A DNA stretch of 64,000 bases from Mangrovivirga halotolerans (GTDB lineage: Bacteria; Bacteroidota; Bacteroidia; Cytophagales; Cyclobacteriaceae): assembly GCF_026241165.1 (NCBI RefSeq), contig NZ_JAPFQN010000005.1:372001-436000 (forward strand), given 5' to 3'. The notes under the pieces were generated by a model that searched no databases, was not told the DNA's origin, and saw only the letters and a program-made list of their open reading frames with translations. The position numbers and the translations under genes are program-made. How positions within the stretch are numbered: the first letter of the stretch is position 1; each line of letters begins with the position of its first letter. Below, piece after piece: positions 1-9,540 of the stretch.

Positions 1-459
1 TGGGCTAATGCAGCAGCAGCCTACAGAAATATGGAAAACCGTGTTCCCTGTTTTTCAGGAGGTACAGAGGTGACCGAATTTAACCCCGCTGCTGTGAAAG
101 CACTAAAAGAAAAAGGTTTCGTAGTTGATCATATACCTGAAGGAGATGATGAACCAGAAATGTATGAACTTTATTATTCTGATGACAAACCACCGATCAG
201 GTGTTTTAGTAAAACTTACGATGATGAATATAACCCTGATGAAGAGTTTGCAGCAATTATGACTTGTAGTTCAGCAGAAAATGACTGCCCGTTCATCCCG
301 GGAACTACCTGCAGAATTGCTTTAACTTATGACGATCCTAAAGTTTCAGATGGAACCGATAGTCAAAATCAAGTTTATTCCGAGCGGTCAGATCAGATCG
401 CTCTCGAAATGGTTTATATTTTTTCAAGAGTAGAGGAAAATCCTGTTCAACTTTTTTAA
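1..459 (+). CDS. arsC: Arsenate reductase / low-molecular-weight tyrosine phosphatase family protein (5' partial)
   Basis: The frame is open from the first base of the window (reads WANAAAAYRN before the first Met), so the start and the CX5R phosphate-binding loop lie upstream. The visible part contains FSGGTEVTEFNPAAVKALKEKG, a conserved stretch of Bacteroidota ArsC/LMW-PTP-like proteins, followed by a CSSAENDCPFIPG segment. Enzymes of this family reduce arsenate to arsenite in the cytoplasm. The ACR3 arsenite exporter begins 9 bp downstream, which supports an ars operon. The internal ATG at position 31 should not be taken as the start. Family assignment is fairly secure; arsenate as the substrate is inferred from context. 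Confidence 0.8.
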   Translation, partial: WANAAAAYRNMENRVPCFSGGTEVTEFNPAAVKALKEKGFVVDHIPEGDDEPEMYELYYSDDKPPIRCFSKTYDDEYNPDEEFAAIMTCSSAENDCPFIPGTTCRIALTYDDPKVSDGTDSQNQVYSERSDQIALEMVYIFSRVEENPVQLF

Positions 460-468
460 TTAAATACA

Positions 469-1518
469 ATGGCTAAAAAGAAGCTGAATTTCTTAGACAA
501 AAACCTTACAACATGGATCATTTCAGCAATGTTGATCGGAGTGGGATTAGGTTATTTTTTTCCCGGATTTGCTGATCATGTTAATTCTATGAGCAGTGGC
601 ACAACTAACATACCATTAGCTATAGGACTTATATTAATGATGTATCCACCTTTGGCTAAGGTAAACTATAAATTACTGCCTAAAGTATTTAAAAACATCA
701 AAATATTATCTATATCACTAATATTAAACTGGATTATCGGACCAGTATTAATGTTTGCATTAGCATTAATATTTCTTCATGACAGTCCGGAATATATGAC
801 CGGTGTAATATTAATTGGTTTGGCTCGCTGCATTGCTATGGTATTAGTATGGAATGACCTGGCAGAAGGATCTAAAGAATACGGAGCCGGATTAGTAGCC
901 TTGAATAGTATTTTCCAGGTATTTGCTTATAGTTTTTACGCCTGGATTTTCATCACAATTTTACCTCCATATTTTGGTTTTGACTCAGCGGTCATTGATA
1001 TTTCAATTGCTACGATTGCTGAAAGTGTGATGATTTATCTGGGAATTCCATTTTTAGCAGGAATACTTAGCAGAGTGATCCTGGTTAAATTAAAAGGAGA
1101 AGAATGGTATAATTCTGTTTTTATACCTAAAATTTCCCCAATAACCTTGATTGCCTTACTTGCCACAATCGTTTTAATGTTCAGCTTAAAAGGGGAGTTA
1201 ATCGTGGAGATTCCAATGGATGTCTTTAAGATCGCTGTTCCTTTGCTTATTTACTTTGTATTAATGTTCGTCATTGGCTTTTTTGTAAGTAAGGCAATGG
1301 GAGCGAAGTATGATGAAAATGCTGCTATCGCCTTCACCGCTGCTGGAAATAATTTCGAATTGGCAATCGCTGTGGCCATTGCTGTTTTCGGTTTAAATAG
1401 TGGGCAGGCATTCGCTGGAGTGATTGGTCCATTGGTAGAGGTACCTGCACTAATAGCACTTGTTAACGTTGCTTTCAGGTTCAAAAAGAAATATTACGAC
1501 AAGCCTATTGGAGCATAA
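469..1518 (+). CDS. arsB: ACR3 family arsenite efflux transporter
   Basis: 349 aa with about ten hydrophobic membrane segments, the usual size for ACR3 permeases. It carries the diagnostic fourth-helix motif [19 protein letters not shown], with the conserved Cys at residue 121, and the late motif [21 protein letters not shown]. Known ACR3 proteins export arsenite across the inner membrane using the proton gradient. It lies 9 bp after the ArsC-like gene and is followed by a clear hairpin terminator, so it is the last gene of an ars operon whose regulator would be upstream of the window. NCBI-style annotation uses arsB for this family although it is unrelated to classical ArsB. Confidence 0.93.
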   Translation: MAKKKLNFLDKNLTTWIISAMLIGVGLGYFFPGFADHVNSMSSGTTNIPLAIGLILMMYPPLAKVNYKLLPKVFKNIKILSISLILNWIIGPVLMFALALIFLHDSPEYMTGVILIGLARCIAMVLVWNDLAEGSKEYGAGLVALNSIFQVFAYSFYAWIFITILPPYFGFDSAVIDISIATIAESVMIYLGIPFLAGILSRVILVKLKGEEWYNSVFIPKISPITLIALLATIVLMFSLKGELIVEIPMDVFKIAVPLLIYFVLMFVIGFFVSKAMGAKYDENAAIAFTAAGNNFELAIAVAIAVFGLNSGQAFAGVIGPLVEVPALIALVNVAFRFKKKYYDKPIGA

Positions 1519-1565
1519 TTAATTATTTAAACACCCGATCAAAATAAGAAATCTAATATTCAAAG

Positions 1566-1594
1566 AAACACAGTTCATTTGAGCTGTGTTTTTT
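1566..1594 (+). terminator. Rho-independent terminator of the ars operon
   Basis: AACACAG and CTGTGTT form an inverted repeat separated by about 10 bases, followed by a T-run, 50 bp after the ACR3 stop codon. Confidence 0.75.
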
Positions 1595-1743
1595 ATAACA
1601 TTCCTTCTCCTACGGAAAAAAACAAATGAATAAATAAGAATATAGATCCCAGATAAAATTATTCTTGGTAATAGAAAAGCTCTCAACATGATATTTATTA
1701 AAAATTAATTAATTATATTTAATGCACTATCAACTAGAGAGTT

Positions 1744-2004
1744 ATGAATAAGAGCAAACCATTAGTTAAGATCGATAACGATCTTGACTGGAAACTATTC
1801 GATGAATCTAAATTAGCAAAAGGACAGATCACAATTAACGGAGATTTAACTAAAGCCTTTAAAGATGTCCTGGTAAAAGTGACTAATAAAAATCAATCTC
1901 ATACCAAGGATGGAATTATTATCTGGCCGATGGGAGGGAAGCCATCACTCCAGGAACTTGAGAATAAAAAGCACTTTGATGTATTGATTAAAAAGATCAA
2001 TTAA
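1744..2004 (+). CDS. Small hypothetical protein (86 aa)
   Basis: A lysine-rich 86-aa protein with ATG start and no signal peptide or membrane segment. It alternates charged and hydrophobic residues (KIDNDLDWKLFDESKLAKGQ) and has a WPMGGKPS turn near the end. It stands alone between the ars terminator and the convergent TonB receptor gene. I do not recognise the family. The composition is protein-like and the gene is isolated on its own strand, so I treat it as real. Confidence 0.55.
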   Translation: MNKSKPLVKIDNDLDWKLFDESKLAKGQITINGDLTKAFKDVLVKVTNKNQSHTKDGIIIWPMGGKPSLQELENKKHFDVLIKKIN

Positions 2005-2078
2005 AACGTTGATTTGTCCGATCAGCATAGTTTTTTTTTGAAAATTCCTTTTATTCTGAATAATAGCTCGTGAAGTTT

Positions 2079-4601
2079 TTAAAAACTTAATCGGAGCATG
2101 ACATTCGGAGTAAATCCCAGTGCAAATTCTTCAACCAGTTGTAATTCATCTTCACTATTTACACGGTAATAAGTATTTAATATATTCTTATTGTTTGTGA
2201 TATTCCAAAATGATGTCCCCAATTCACCTTTTACACGCTTATTGACTTCGAAATTATATTTTAAAGATGCATCAACTCTGAAATAATTTCCCAAGTACAA
2301 ACTATTTGGTTCTCCGTAAATAATTCTTAATTGATCTAATGCTAACAGGGCAGGAGTATAGGGCTTTCCTGTTCTCCAGTTTAATCCTATTGATGCTTCA
2401 AATCGCTCTGTTGCATAACTACTTCCAAATTTAAATATATGACGGATATCAAGATTAGAAGGAAACTCCGAAGGCACGAATTCATTAAATTTATATGTGT
2501 TTTCTGAATAGGAATAACTTAACCAGGAATTAAATTTTCCTCCGAATTTTTTATTAACCAACACATCAAAGCCAGCAGATGTATATTGTCCTTCCTCCCT
2601 TATAAATTGAAATTGATTTTGGAATCCCTGACTTGATGAGGTGATGCCTTCAACAAACTTATGATAAGCTTCAAGGTTTATTAAGAATCCTTTTTTGTTA
2701 TAATTAAAACCTACAGATCCCTGCTTACTGGTTGCTAAAGGAACATCCTCACCATTAGAAAGAATCCACCTTCTTTTTTCAACACCCAGAAAATCGTTTT
2801 CAAAATCAATAACCTGAGCAGTGGTTTGACTCTTTATTTCTCCCAGTATTTCAAGGCTAAAATAATTCGATATCTTTTGATTTATTGATAATCTCGGTTC
2901 AATGGTAAGCTGGTTAACTTTATTATAATGATTCATTCTTAAACCGGTTATAACAAAGGTTTTATCATTGCTAGATACATAGTATCCTTCTAAAAAAACG
3001 GAATGTATTAATCCGACTTCTTTCACAGATCTGGAAAAAGACGGATTATTTATTTCATCATAATTAGTAATTCCTATTTCATTTAGTTGATACCCTGCAG
3101 AAAAATCAATTAGGTCTGATACCAGCCATTGAGTATTTATCGATAAGCCTAGATCCAATACTTCATTTCCCTGATCGAGTCGTTGCTCTTTAAGAATATC
3201 AAAATTCAGGGAAGATAAATTATACGAAGATAAGTACAGGTTTGTATTCGTTTTAACTTTATCAGACCAGAAGTGGCTGAAAGCTATTCCTGCAGCTATA
3301 TTTTGTTGTTGCAGGGTACTTGTTCTCGATTCAATGTTATTATTAACAACGGCATTTTCTAAATATTCCAGGTCATTGTAAACAGTCAAAAAGCTGATCC
3401 TTAATTTATCCCTGTTTTCAAAATCATGAAGATACCTGGCACTGATATCATAAAAGTAGAAATTTTCATTGGAGGCCAGGACGGTGTTTACTTGATTGGC
3501 CGGATCAGTTATTTCTGTATTTAAAAATACCCTGTTGAAATATTCATTGTAAGTTGGTGTGGCGATCAAATCAGTAGTTGACCTCCTTGAAGATACTTGT
3601 ATTGATGAATTTGTTGTCAGAGGTATTTTCAGATACATATCGGCACTGATCATATTTATCCCTGCAGCACCGGAAAACTCCTCTGTGATTTCATCCTCAC
3701 TTTCTATTAATATGGTGCTTGACACACCACTTCCATAGAAAGCACTTGTCCCATTTTTTATAATGGTAATCTTATCTGTCAAATACGGATTAAATGCAGA
3801 GATAAGTCCAAAAAAATGTCCGGTTTGATACATCCGGATACCGTTCCATCTAACCAGGTTTTGATCATTCGTCCCACCCCGTACATTAATATCAGAAACA
3901 GATTCATCAATACTTTGTACCCCCGGCAATGCCTGTGCAATCTGTAATACATCCGGATCAATCAAACCTGGCAGGGTGCCAAGTTCCTCAGTATCCACTA
4001 CAAACGAGCCGTCTGCTTTTTTATTAATTCCGACTGTCAGGTAATTGCTAATAACAATTTCAGGAAGAGAAATAACTGTCGGACGAATAAAAACATCCGG
4101 GCAATCAACTTGCATTAACAAGGAAGTTTTCTTCCGGGCGGTTTCGTATCCCATTAATGAAAAGGTGATCAGACTATCCCTGGAGATTCCAGCTATTTCA
4201 AAGAAACCATTTTCATTAGTTACTACATAATTACCCCCACTGCGTACCAGGACATTCTCGACACCATCTTTCGAAAAAAAATCTTTTACATAGCCACAAA
4301 TTTCCTGTGACTTTGATGACTTGATTTTTGTAATTGCAATAAACCGATCATTTAATATTTTAAATTTCAGATCAGTATTTAGTTCCAGGTAATCTAAAGT
4401 TTCTTTCAGGCTAAGATTATCCGAGGGCTTTAATAATCGGATACCTCTTACATTTTCATCAATATAGGTAAAGGATACATCATGTTTTTTTTCAACATTG
4501 AAGAGAATTTCTTCCAGCAGGATTTTTTGATCTGCTTCCTGTGCATAAGCGTCAAAAGCAAAAAACCATACCAGGAAAATATATCCTACTTTTTTGATCA
4601 T
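2079..4601 (-). CDS. TonB-dependent receptor with STN and carboxypeptidase-regulatory-like domains (FecA-type transducer)
   Basis: 840 aa. Order: signal peptide ending near AYAQ (about residue 21); STN (secretin/TonB short N-terminal) domain at about 25-95, the signalling domain that contacts FecR; carboxypeptidase-regulatory-like domain at about 100-170; TonB plug at about 195-300 (SVSDINVRGGTNDQNLVRWNG); then a 22-strand-type barrel ending in an aromatic C-terminus (LRLSF). It is an outer-membrane receptor that also transmits substrate occupancy to the cytoplasm. It overlaps the fecR-like gene by 4 bp. The substrate cannot be told from the sequence; siderophores or glycans are the usual options. 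Confidence 0.88.
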   Translation of the reverse strand: MIKKVGYIFLVWFFAFDAYAQEADQKILLEEILFNVEKKHDVSFTYIDENVRGIRLLKPSDNLSLKETLDYLELNTDLKFKILNDRFIAITKIKSSKSQEICGYVKDFFSKDGVENVLVRSGGNYVVTNENGFFEIAGISRDSLITFSLMGYETARKKTSLLMQVDCPDVFIRPTVISLPEIVISNYLTVGINKKADGSFVVDTEELGTLPGLIDPDVLQIAQALPGVQSIDESVSDINVRGGTNDQNLVRWNGIRMYQTGHFFGLISAFNPYLTDKITIIKNGTSAFYGSGVSSTILIESEDEITEEFSGAAGINMISADMYLKIPLTTNSSIQVSSRRSTTDLIATPTYNEYFNRVFLNTEITDPANQVNTVLASNENFYFYDISARYLHDFENRDKLRISFLTVYNDLEYLENAVVNNNIESRTSTLQQQNIAAGIAFSHFWSDKVKTNTNLYLSSYNLSSLNFDILKEQRLDQGNEVLDLGLSINTQWLVSDLIDFSAGYQLNEIGITNYDEINNPSFSRSVKEVGLIHSVFLEGYYVSSNDKTFVITGLRMNHYNKVNQLTIEPRLSINQKISNYFSLEILGEIKSQTTAQVIDFENDFLGVEKRRWILSNGEDVPLATSKQGSVGFNYNKKGFLINLEAYHKFVEGITSSSQGFQNQFQFIREEGQYTSAGFDVLVNKKFGGKFNSWLSYSYSENTYKFNEFVPSEFPSNLDIRHIFKFGSSYATERFEASIGLNWRTGKPYTPALLALDQLRIIYGEPNSLYLGNYFRVDASLKYNFEVNKRVKGELGTSFWNITNNKNILNTYYRVNSEDELQLVEEFALGFTPNVMLRLSF

Positions 4602-5506
4602 TTTTTAGAAAGAATGACCTTTCCACCATTTATTTTATATGAAAGATCTAATGGGACTGTAATAGACTTGAGAGCCAGATCAATGTCTGTATGAGTGAAT
4701 TTACCCGTAAAATCCCGTTGAAGGTCAATATTTTTTGATGAAATGTCAACTTGGTACTGTCTTTCAAATTCATTCAAAACCTCTTTAAAAGGGACACTAT
4801 AAAATGCACTTTCATTTGAAGCTAAATGTGGCGTTATACCAGTAGCTTTTTCCTTTACTGAAGATTTACCAGCCAGCGAACTGAATATTTTATTTGACGT
4901 TAGTCGAACCTCTTCATTTCCTTTGTTAACCTGAACTAATCCTTCGTAACAGATCACTTCAAAAAGAGAGCCTCTTTCTCTGACATTAAACTCTGTTCCC
5001 AGCACTTTTATAGTTCCTGAAGAAGATTTTACTTCAAATTTAGAACCTTTTTTCACCGTAAACAGGGCTTCGCCTTCCATTTTCACTTCTCTCTGGTTAT
5101 CCCAATTACTATCATCATAAGTGATACTCGACAGCGAATTAAGAATTACAATGGAAGAATCTGGTAAAACCACAGTTTTCTTTTCTGCAACAGAAGTTGA
5201 GATTGTGGTAATATTGTTAGTGAAAAAATAAATGTACGCTGTGGCTATAATTGCTATTGCTGCAGCAACCTTAATAAATGTCGGGAACCATTGAACCGAT
5301 TTCTTACTCTTTTCATTAGAATTATCATAAATGGTCGCCTTAATTCGTTCCCATTCTTTTTCTTTATCTAATTCCGGAGCCTTAAACTTTTCAATAGAAG
5401 AAGTCAGTTTTTTAAGAGATTCAAACTCAGGGCTGTTCTCAAACTCCTGTTTTTCCTGTTCACTTAATTCGCCATTAAGCCATTTTTCTATATATTTTTC
5501 TGACAT
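4598..5506 (-). CDS. FecR family anti-sigma factor / sigma regulator
   Basis: 302 aa with a cytoplasmic N-terminal part, one membrane segment around residues 80-100 (VAAAIAIIATAYIYFF), the FecR domain (VVLPDSSIVILNSLSSITYD, then FEVKSSSGTIKVLGTEFNVR) and a C-terminal STN-binding region. The family relays a signal from an STN-bearing receptor to an ECF sigma factor. Gene order sigma, FecR, TonB receptor and the 4-bp overlap with the receptor make the partnership clear. Confidence 0.9.
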   Translation of the reverse strand: MSEKYIEKWLNGELSEQEKQEFENSPEFESLKKLTSSIEKFKAPELDKEKEWERIKATIYDNSNEKSKKSVQWFPTFIKVAAAIAIIATAYIYFFTNNITTISTSVAEKKTVVLPDSSIVILNSLSSITYDDSNWDNQREVKMEGEALFTVKKGSKFEVKSSSGTIKVLGTEFNVRERGSLFEVICYEGLVQVNKGNEEVRLTSNKIFSSLAGKSSVKEKATGITPHLASNESAFYSVPFKEVLNEFERQYQVDISSKNIDLQRDFTGKFTHTDIDLALKSITVPLDLSYKINGGKVILSKK

Positions 5507-5575
5507 GATTTCAGATTGTTATGCATTAATACAACCGGTGAGATGTTATTTTTCCTACCGGAAATTTCATTTTTT

Positions 5576-6091
5576 TTACAAACCTTCTACTTTTTCTCTC
5601 AAAATGCGCAAGGCGGTATATATTCTTTTCTCCACAGCCTTTCGGGAAATACCCAGCATATCAGCTATTTCCTGATGCTTTTTCCCTTCTACCCGGTTCA
5701 ATAAAAATGTCACTCGCTGTTCTTCTGAAAGTTCTTCCAATGCCTTCTTCAATTGCTCCATGTACTCATTTTCCCGATAAACGTACTCCGGCGATTCATC
5801 AGAATGAGTCTTATGGTCTTCCTTGGAATAATTGATCCGTGTCTTTTGTTTAGATATTTCATTTAGCATTTGATTATTAGCAACAGTAAAAAGAAAAGAC
5901 CTCGCTTTATCTGGTGTTACCTTTTTACAGTTATCCCACAATTTTAAAAATGCTTCCTGAACTAAATCATGGGGATTATTTTCCTCCCCATATTTATAAT
6001 ATAGAAATTTATACAGATCATTTGAATGCTGATTGAACACTTCTTTAAAAAGTTCTTCTTTACAGACATTATCGTAGAGATCAATATTCAT
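5576..6091 (-). CDS. RNA polymerase ECF sigma factor (sigma-70 family)
   Basis: 171 aa. Region 2 is visible in LYKFLYYKYGEENNPHDLVQ and FLKLWDN. Region 4 is visible in LEELSEEQRVTFLLNRVEG followed by the helix-turn-helix HQEIADMLGISRKAVEKRIY. It is the first gene of the sigma-FecR-TonB receptor operon and probably directs transcription of that operon when released by FecR. It ends 69 bp before the fecR-like gene. Confidence 0.92.
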   Translation of the reverse strand: MNIDLYDNVCKEELFKEVFNQHSNDLYKFLYYKYGEENNPHDLVQEAFLKLWDNCKKVTPDKARSFLFTVANNQMLNEISKQKTRINYSKEDHKTHSDESPEYVYRENEYMEQLKKALEELSEEQRVTFLLNRVEGKKHQEIADMLGISRKAVEKRIYTALRILREKVEGL

Positions 6092-6225
6092 AAACAGAAT
6101 TCTTACAAATGTTTAGTCCATTAAAGTAAGCCAATATACATGTTAAACAGAAATTTAATTTTTTTTTCTTTTTGAGGTAGGAGTTCTGGCAGGTCATCGG
6201 TTTTATTATCACACGGCAAAAAGAT

Positions 6226-7275
6226 ATGAAGAAAATATTTATCTATATCATCCTGATTCTCTCTGTAACATTAAATAGTTGCCAGGAGGAGAATACAGAA
6301 ATTCAAAACCCTTCTGTGGAAGAAGCTTTCACTTCAGGATCTGAAACATCTATTATCATTAAGCAAGTTACCTATAATGATGGTTCCGATGATAATATAA
6401 TAACCGGCGGAAGCTGTGTTTCTCTTGAATTACCAGTAACAGTTATCGTAAATGGCGAGGAGCTCATTATTAATAATGAAGAAGGATTTGATCGAGTTGA
6501 AAAAATAATTGATCAGTATGATGATGACGAGGATAGTATAAATATCATTTTTCCTGTAACGGTTATCTTAAGTAATCATTCTGAAATTATCGTAACCAAT
6601 GAAGAAGCTTTTGAGGATCTCATAGATGATTGCATCGAAGATGGATTTGATGACGACATTGAATGTATAGACTTTGAATATCCTGTAGAACTCACTATTT
6701 ATGATACTCAAAATCAATTTCTGGAAAATTTAACTATAGAGAACGATAAAGATTTTCATCTTTTTATAGAGAACCTGGAAGATGATTACCTGGTAAGCAT
6801 TGGTTTTCCAATCACGCTAATTCTTGCTGATGGTTCATCGTCCCAGGTAAATAATAATATCGAGCTGCAAGAACTAATAGAAAACTCAGAAGATACCTGT
6901 GATGAAGATGATGATATGGATTTTGATGATGATGATGTAGAAACTGCAGAAATAGATTCCTTATTAATGTCAGGTCAGTGGGTGATCACATATTTCTTTG
7001 ATGAAACAGATCAGACCGAATTATTCAACAATTGGTGGTTTGACTTTGCGGAAGATGAAGTTTTAACTGCTTCAAATGGTACTGATTCATTTAATGGATC
7101 CTGGGAAAGTTATGGTGACAGCGGAGTGCTTGAGTTGGAAATAGACTTCGATTCAGACGACCCTGTGAGACTCCTTAACAGAGAGTGGGAGGTAATTGAA
7201 TATACCGAATCGAAGATTGAATTAAGAAAGTCTGGCGACGATGATACAATCACTGTCGTATTTGAAAAAATTTAG
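6226..7275 (+). CDS. Acidic lipoprotein with four internal repeats and a C-terminal lipocalin-like domain
   Basis: 349 aa. A lipoprotein signal ends at LNSC with Cys19. The middle holds four copies of a roughly 32-residue unit: a beta pair FPVTVILxN, then (T/N)NEExF and an acidic helix, at about residues 66-97, 106-136, 148-183 and 191-222. An Asp/Glu-rich linker (about 223-245) leads to a C-terminal domain beginning LLMSGQWVITYFFDE, which resembles lipocalin-like domains of Bacteroidota lipoproteins. It is divergent from the sigma factor gene across a 134-bp gap. Function unknown; the acidic character suggests possible calcium binding (inference). Confidence 0.72.
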   Translation: MKKIFIYIILILSVTLNSCQEENTEIQNPSVEEAFTSGSETSIIIKQVTYNDGSDDNIITGGSCVSLELPVTVIVNGEELIINNEEGFDRVEKIIDQYDDDEDSINIIFPVTVILSNHSEIIVTNEEAFEDLIDDCIEDGFDDDIECIDFEYPVELTIYDTQNQFLENLTIENDKDFHLFIENLEDDYLVSIGFPITLILADGSSSQVNNNIELQELIENSEDTCDEDDDMDFDDDDVETAEIDSLLMSGQWVITYFFDETDQTELFNNWWFDFAEDEVLTASNGTDSFNGSWESYGDSGVLELEIDFDSDDPVRLLNREWEVIEYTESKIELRKSGDDDTITVVFEKI

Positions 7276-7446
7276 TCTTCCGGTTAGAAGAGTTATTTCA
7301 CAATAGATGATTTTTTAAGCTTATGAAAATGATAATCAGAGAAGTACAAAAGCCAAATATTTTTGCTGAAGAAGATGAAAAACCTACATCGTGTTTTTTA
7401 CCCGCTTCAGAAAAACAGTCCACAGTTATTTAATTTAATTTTTATT

Positions 7447-8247
7447 ATGATAAACAGAACAATTTTTTTTGTAGCAGCATTATTTCTTCTGGCATTTCAA
7501 GGATATAGCCAGATTAAATTAGGAGCAAAATTCAATGTTGGAACATCCTGGATTAGCTCAAGTAATCTTAAAGATAACTTTGAGTACCAAATGAATAATG
7601 ATATTGAGATCACTCAATGGGATGTTAATTATAAGCCGGGAATTATGATCGGGCTAGGGGTAGTGGCATCCTATGAGCTAAGCTCCAACTTATCATTAAA
7701 CGGTGAATTATCTTACAATTATCAGCAAAGTAATATCAATATTGATTTTGCTGATATTGAATCTACAGTAGTTTCAGAGGCAAAAATACGTTCCTCAAGA
7801 ATAGCTATTCCTGTTACCCTTCATTATTCGTTAGGATCTGAGAAGCCATCAATCCATGCAGGTTTCGAATGGAACATTTTTGGTACTCCGGAAATTGAAT
7901 CTAATGAAACAGAATTCATCGGTAGTGCTGCTGTAGACCAGGAGGGTATCATCGGCGAATTAGATTCATTTACTAAAAGCAGATTAAACTTTTTGCTGGG
8001 AGTTGGGAAAACTATCGATCTGGGAGGAAGCAATTTTGATCTTCATATCAGGTATCACCTACCTCTTACAGGATCATCCATGTACAACACCACTTCGCCA
8101 GCGTTATTTGATGATAATACAATGAATAACAACGAGGTCTTTGGAGTACTGGGAGCAAGTGACGCTGCTCAGGAAGCACCTCAATATCCACTGGATAATT
8201 TCAAAATGCATTTTATTGATTTAAGTATTTCATATTTTTTTAATTAA
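7447..8247 (+). CDS. Outer-membrane beta-barrel protein (porin-family-like)
   Basis: The ATG at 7447 is preferred because it gives a clean signal peptide (MINRTIFFVAALFLLAFQGYSQ); an upstream TTG start would add 28 non-signal residues. The mature protein alternates hydrophobic and polar residues typical of beta strands (LGAKFNVGTSWISSS, ELSYNYQQSNI) and ends IDLSISYFFN with a terminal aromatic residue, as outer-membrane barrels do. About 266 aa with signal. It is followed 16 bp later by a lipoprotein gene. Probably the outer-membrane member of a small cluster with the next two genes; specific role unknown. Confidence 0.7.
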   Translation: MINRTIFFVAALFLLAFQGYSQIKLGAKFNVGTSWISSSNLKDNFEYQMNNDIEITQWDVNYKPGIMIGLGVVASYELSSNLSLNGELSYNYQQSNINIDFADIESTVVSEAKIRSSRIAIPVTLHYSLGSEKPSIHAGFEWNIFGTPEIESNETEFIGSAAVDQEGIIGELDSFTKSRLNFLLGVGKTIDLGGSNFDLHIRYHLPLTGSSMYNTTSPALFDDNTMNNNEVFGVLGASDAAQEAPQYPLDNFKMHFIDLSISYFFN

Positions 8248-8263
8248 TTAAATTTTTACGATT

Positions 8264-8776
8264 ATGAGAAGATTACTTGGTTATTTTATGATTATTCTTT
8301 TTGCAGGAGCAATGGTAGCCTGCGGTGATGATGAAGAAGTTGTTGGTCCAATCAATGATCAGCAAGCAGAAACAAAAGCATTAAGCTCTCTTTCAGGAAC
8401 TTCAGGTACTGTAACCTCGAACGATGTCGATACTACAGCAACCAATGAATTTTACTATGACATTGATGTAGTTACTACTGAAGGAGCAGTTTTAGAATTT
8501 GAATATTTCCAGGAAGACGGTTCATTAAAAGAAATCGAAGGCGATAGCGGACCTTTTGATTACGAAGTTAACCCTGGTATGGGATTGATCTTATTTTCTG
8601 TGGCTAAAGCAGCAGCATTGGAGGCTATTACTGCTCAGCCAGGAGAAGTTCTTAGATGGTCTCTTGAATTTGATGCAACAGCAGATGCATGGGTTTATAC
8701 TTTTGAGGTATTGGATGCAAATTCTGAGGATTTGACGGTAAGAATTAACGCAGCAAGTGGTACTGTAATAGAATAA
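8264..8776 (+). CDS. Hypothetical lipoprotein (170 aa)
   Basis: The lipoprotein signal ends at MVACGDDEE with Cys at residue 20. The mature part is acidic and beta-rich (EFYYDIDVVTTEGAVLEFEY, AWVYTFEVLDANSEDLTVRI) with no family I recognise. It is the middle gene of three co-directional genes (barrel, lipoprotein, lipoprotein) and ends 3 bp before the next start, implying translational coupling. Confidence 0.68.
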   Translation: MRRLLGYFMIILFAGAMVACGDDEEVVGPINDQQAETKALSSLSGTSGTVTSNDVDTTATNEFYYDIDVVTTEGAVLEFEYFQEDGSLKEIEGDSGPFDYEVNPGMGLILFSVAKAAALEAITAQPGEVLRWSLEFDATADAWVYTFEVLDANSEDLTVRINAASGTVIE

Positions 8777-8779
8777 AAG

Positions 8780-9226
8780 ATGAAAATTTTCACTTCAAAT
8801 ATTCTTAAACTTGTACTTACAACTGTATTTATATTGGTAATAACAGTTGGATGTAAAGATGATTATGAGCCTTATGCGCATGTCACCTTTACCGAAACAA
8901 CTACTGACATTGAAAACACCCGTACAGATATTGGCGGTGATATAGTTGGAGATGGAGGATCAACTACCGAAGTGTACACATGGAATAATTCACTTTCAAC
9001 AGTAGATTTTAACATGGATATCACTGCAGCAAAAGGTGGTAGTTTTAATCTGACCATTCAAGATGCTGAAGGAGTAGAAGTTTTAAACGAAACTCTAGTA
9101 GTTGGACAAGGAGATGATTCAAGATCCGGAGTTTCAGCTGCTGGAACTCCTGGTGAATGGACAGTAACTATTACTTTAATTGATTTTAATGGTGATGGTT
9201 CTTTTAGCATAAGTCCTGGCAATTAA
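8780..9226 (+). CDS. Hypothetical lipoprotein with beta-sandwich-like domain (148 aa)
   Basis: The lipoprotein signal ends at ITVGCKDD (Cys25). The mature domain is about 120 residues of predicted beta structure (GGSFNLTIQDAEGVEVLNET, AAGTPGEWTVTITLIDFNGD), resembling small C2-like or pre-peptidase-C-terminal-like domains. It starts 3 bp after the preceding lipoprotein gene and is followed by a strong terminator, so it closes the operon. Confidence 0.66.
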   Translation: MKIFTSNILKLVLTTVFILVITVGCKDDYEPYAHVTFTETTTDIENTRTDIGGDIVGDGGSTTEVYTWNNSLSTVDFNMDITAAKGGSFNLTIQDAEGVEVLNETLVVGQGDDSRSGVSAAGTPGEWTVTITLIDFNGDGSFSISPGN

Positions 9227-9249
9227 TTTTGATTGAATAATTAATAAAG

Positions 9250-9297
9250 GCGAAGTTATACCTGGGGTAACCTTGAGATATAACTTCGCTATTTTTA
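9250..9297 (+). terminator. Rho-independent terminator
   Basis: GCGAAGTTATA is repeated inverted as TATAACTTCGC with a 19-base interval, followed by a T-rich run (ATTTTTAT). It lies 23 bp after the lipoprotein stop codon. Confidence 0.82.
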
Positions 9298-9342
9298 TAA
9301 ATAGCCATAGACAATACTATAGGATAGCTTTATATCATAGGA

Positions 9343-9454
9343 GTGAGGTTTAATTAATAATAAAGTCATTTCCTCACATAAATATTAAAATACAATTGAG
9401 ATTTATTTAGACTAATCGAGGAAAAAATTCCACCAAAAGTAGTAGCTTTTCCTC
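9343..9454. repeat. Two imperfect hairpins in the 9227-9540 intergenic gap
   Basis: GTGAGG (9343-9348) pairs with CCTCAC (9372-9377), and GAGGAAAA (9418-9425) pairs with TTTTCCTC (9447-9454). The elements are close relatives of each other. They could shape the leader of the downstream gene or be chance. Apart from the terminator I see nothing else in this gap. Confidence 0.3.
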
Positions 9455-9540
9455 ACTAGTAATTTAAGTATCAGCCTCTTAACTAATCAATTCGGTTGGC
9501 ATCTTTTTTTCACTATATATACCCAAAAAGGTATACTATT

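Noticed and set aside
31-33. ATG at 31 as the start of the arsenate reductase-like gene
   Set aside because: The frame stays open and coding-like to the window edge and the family needs an upstream CX5R loop.
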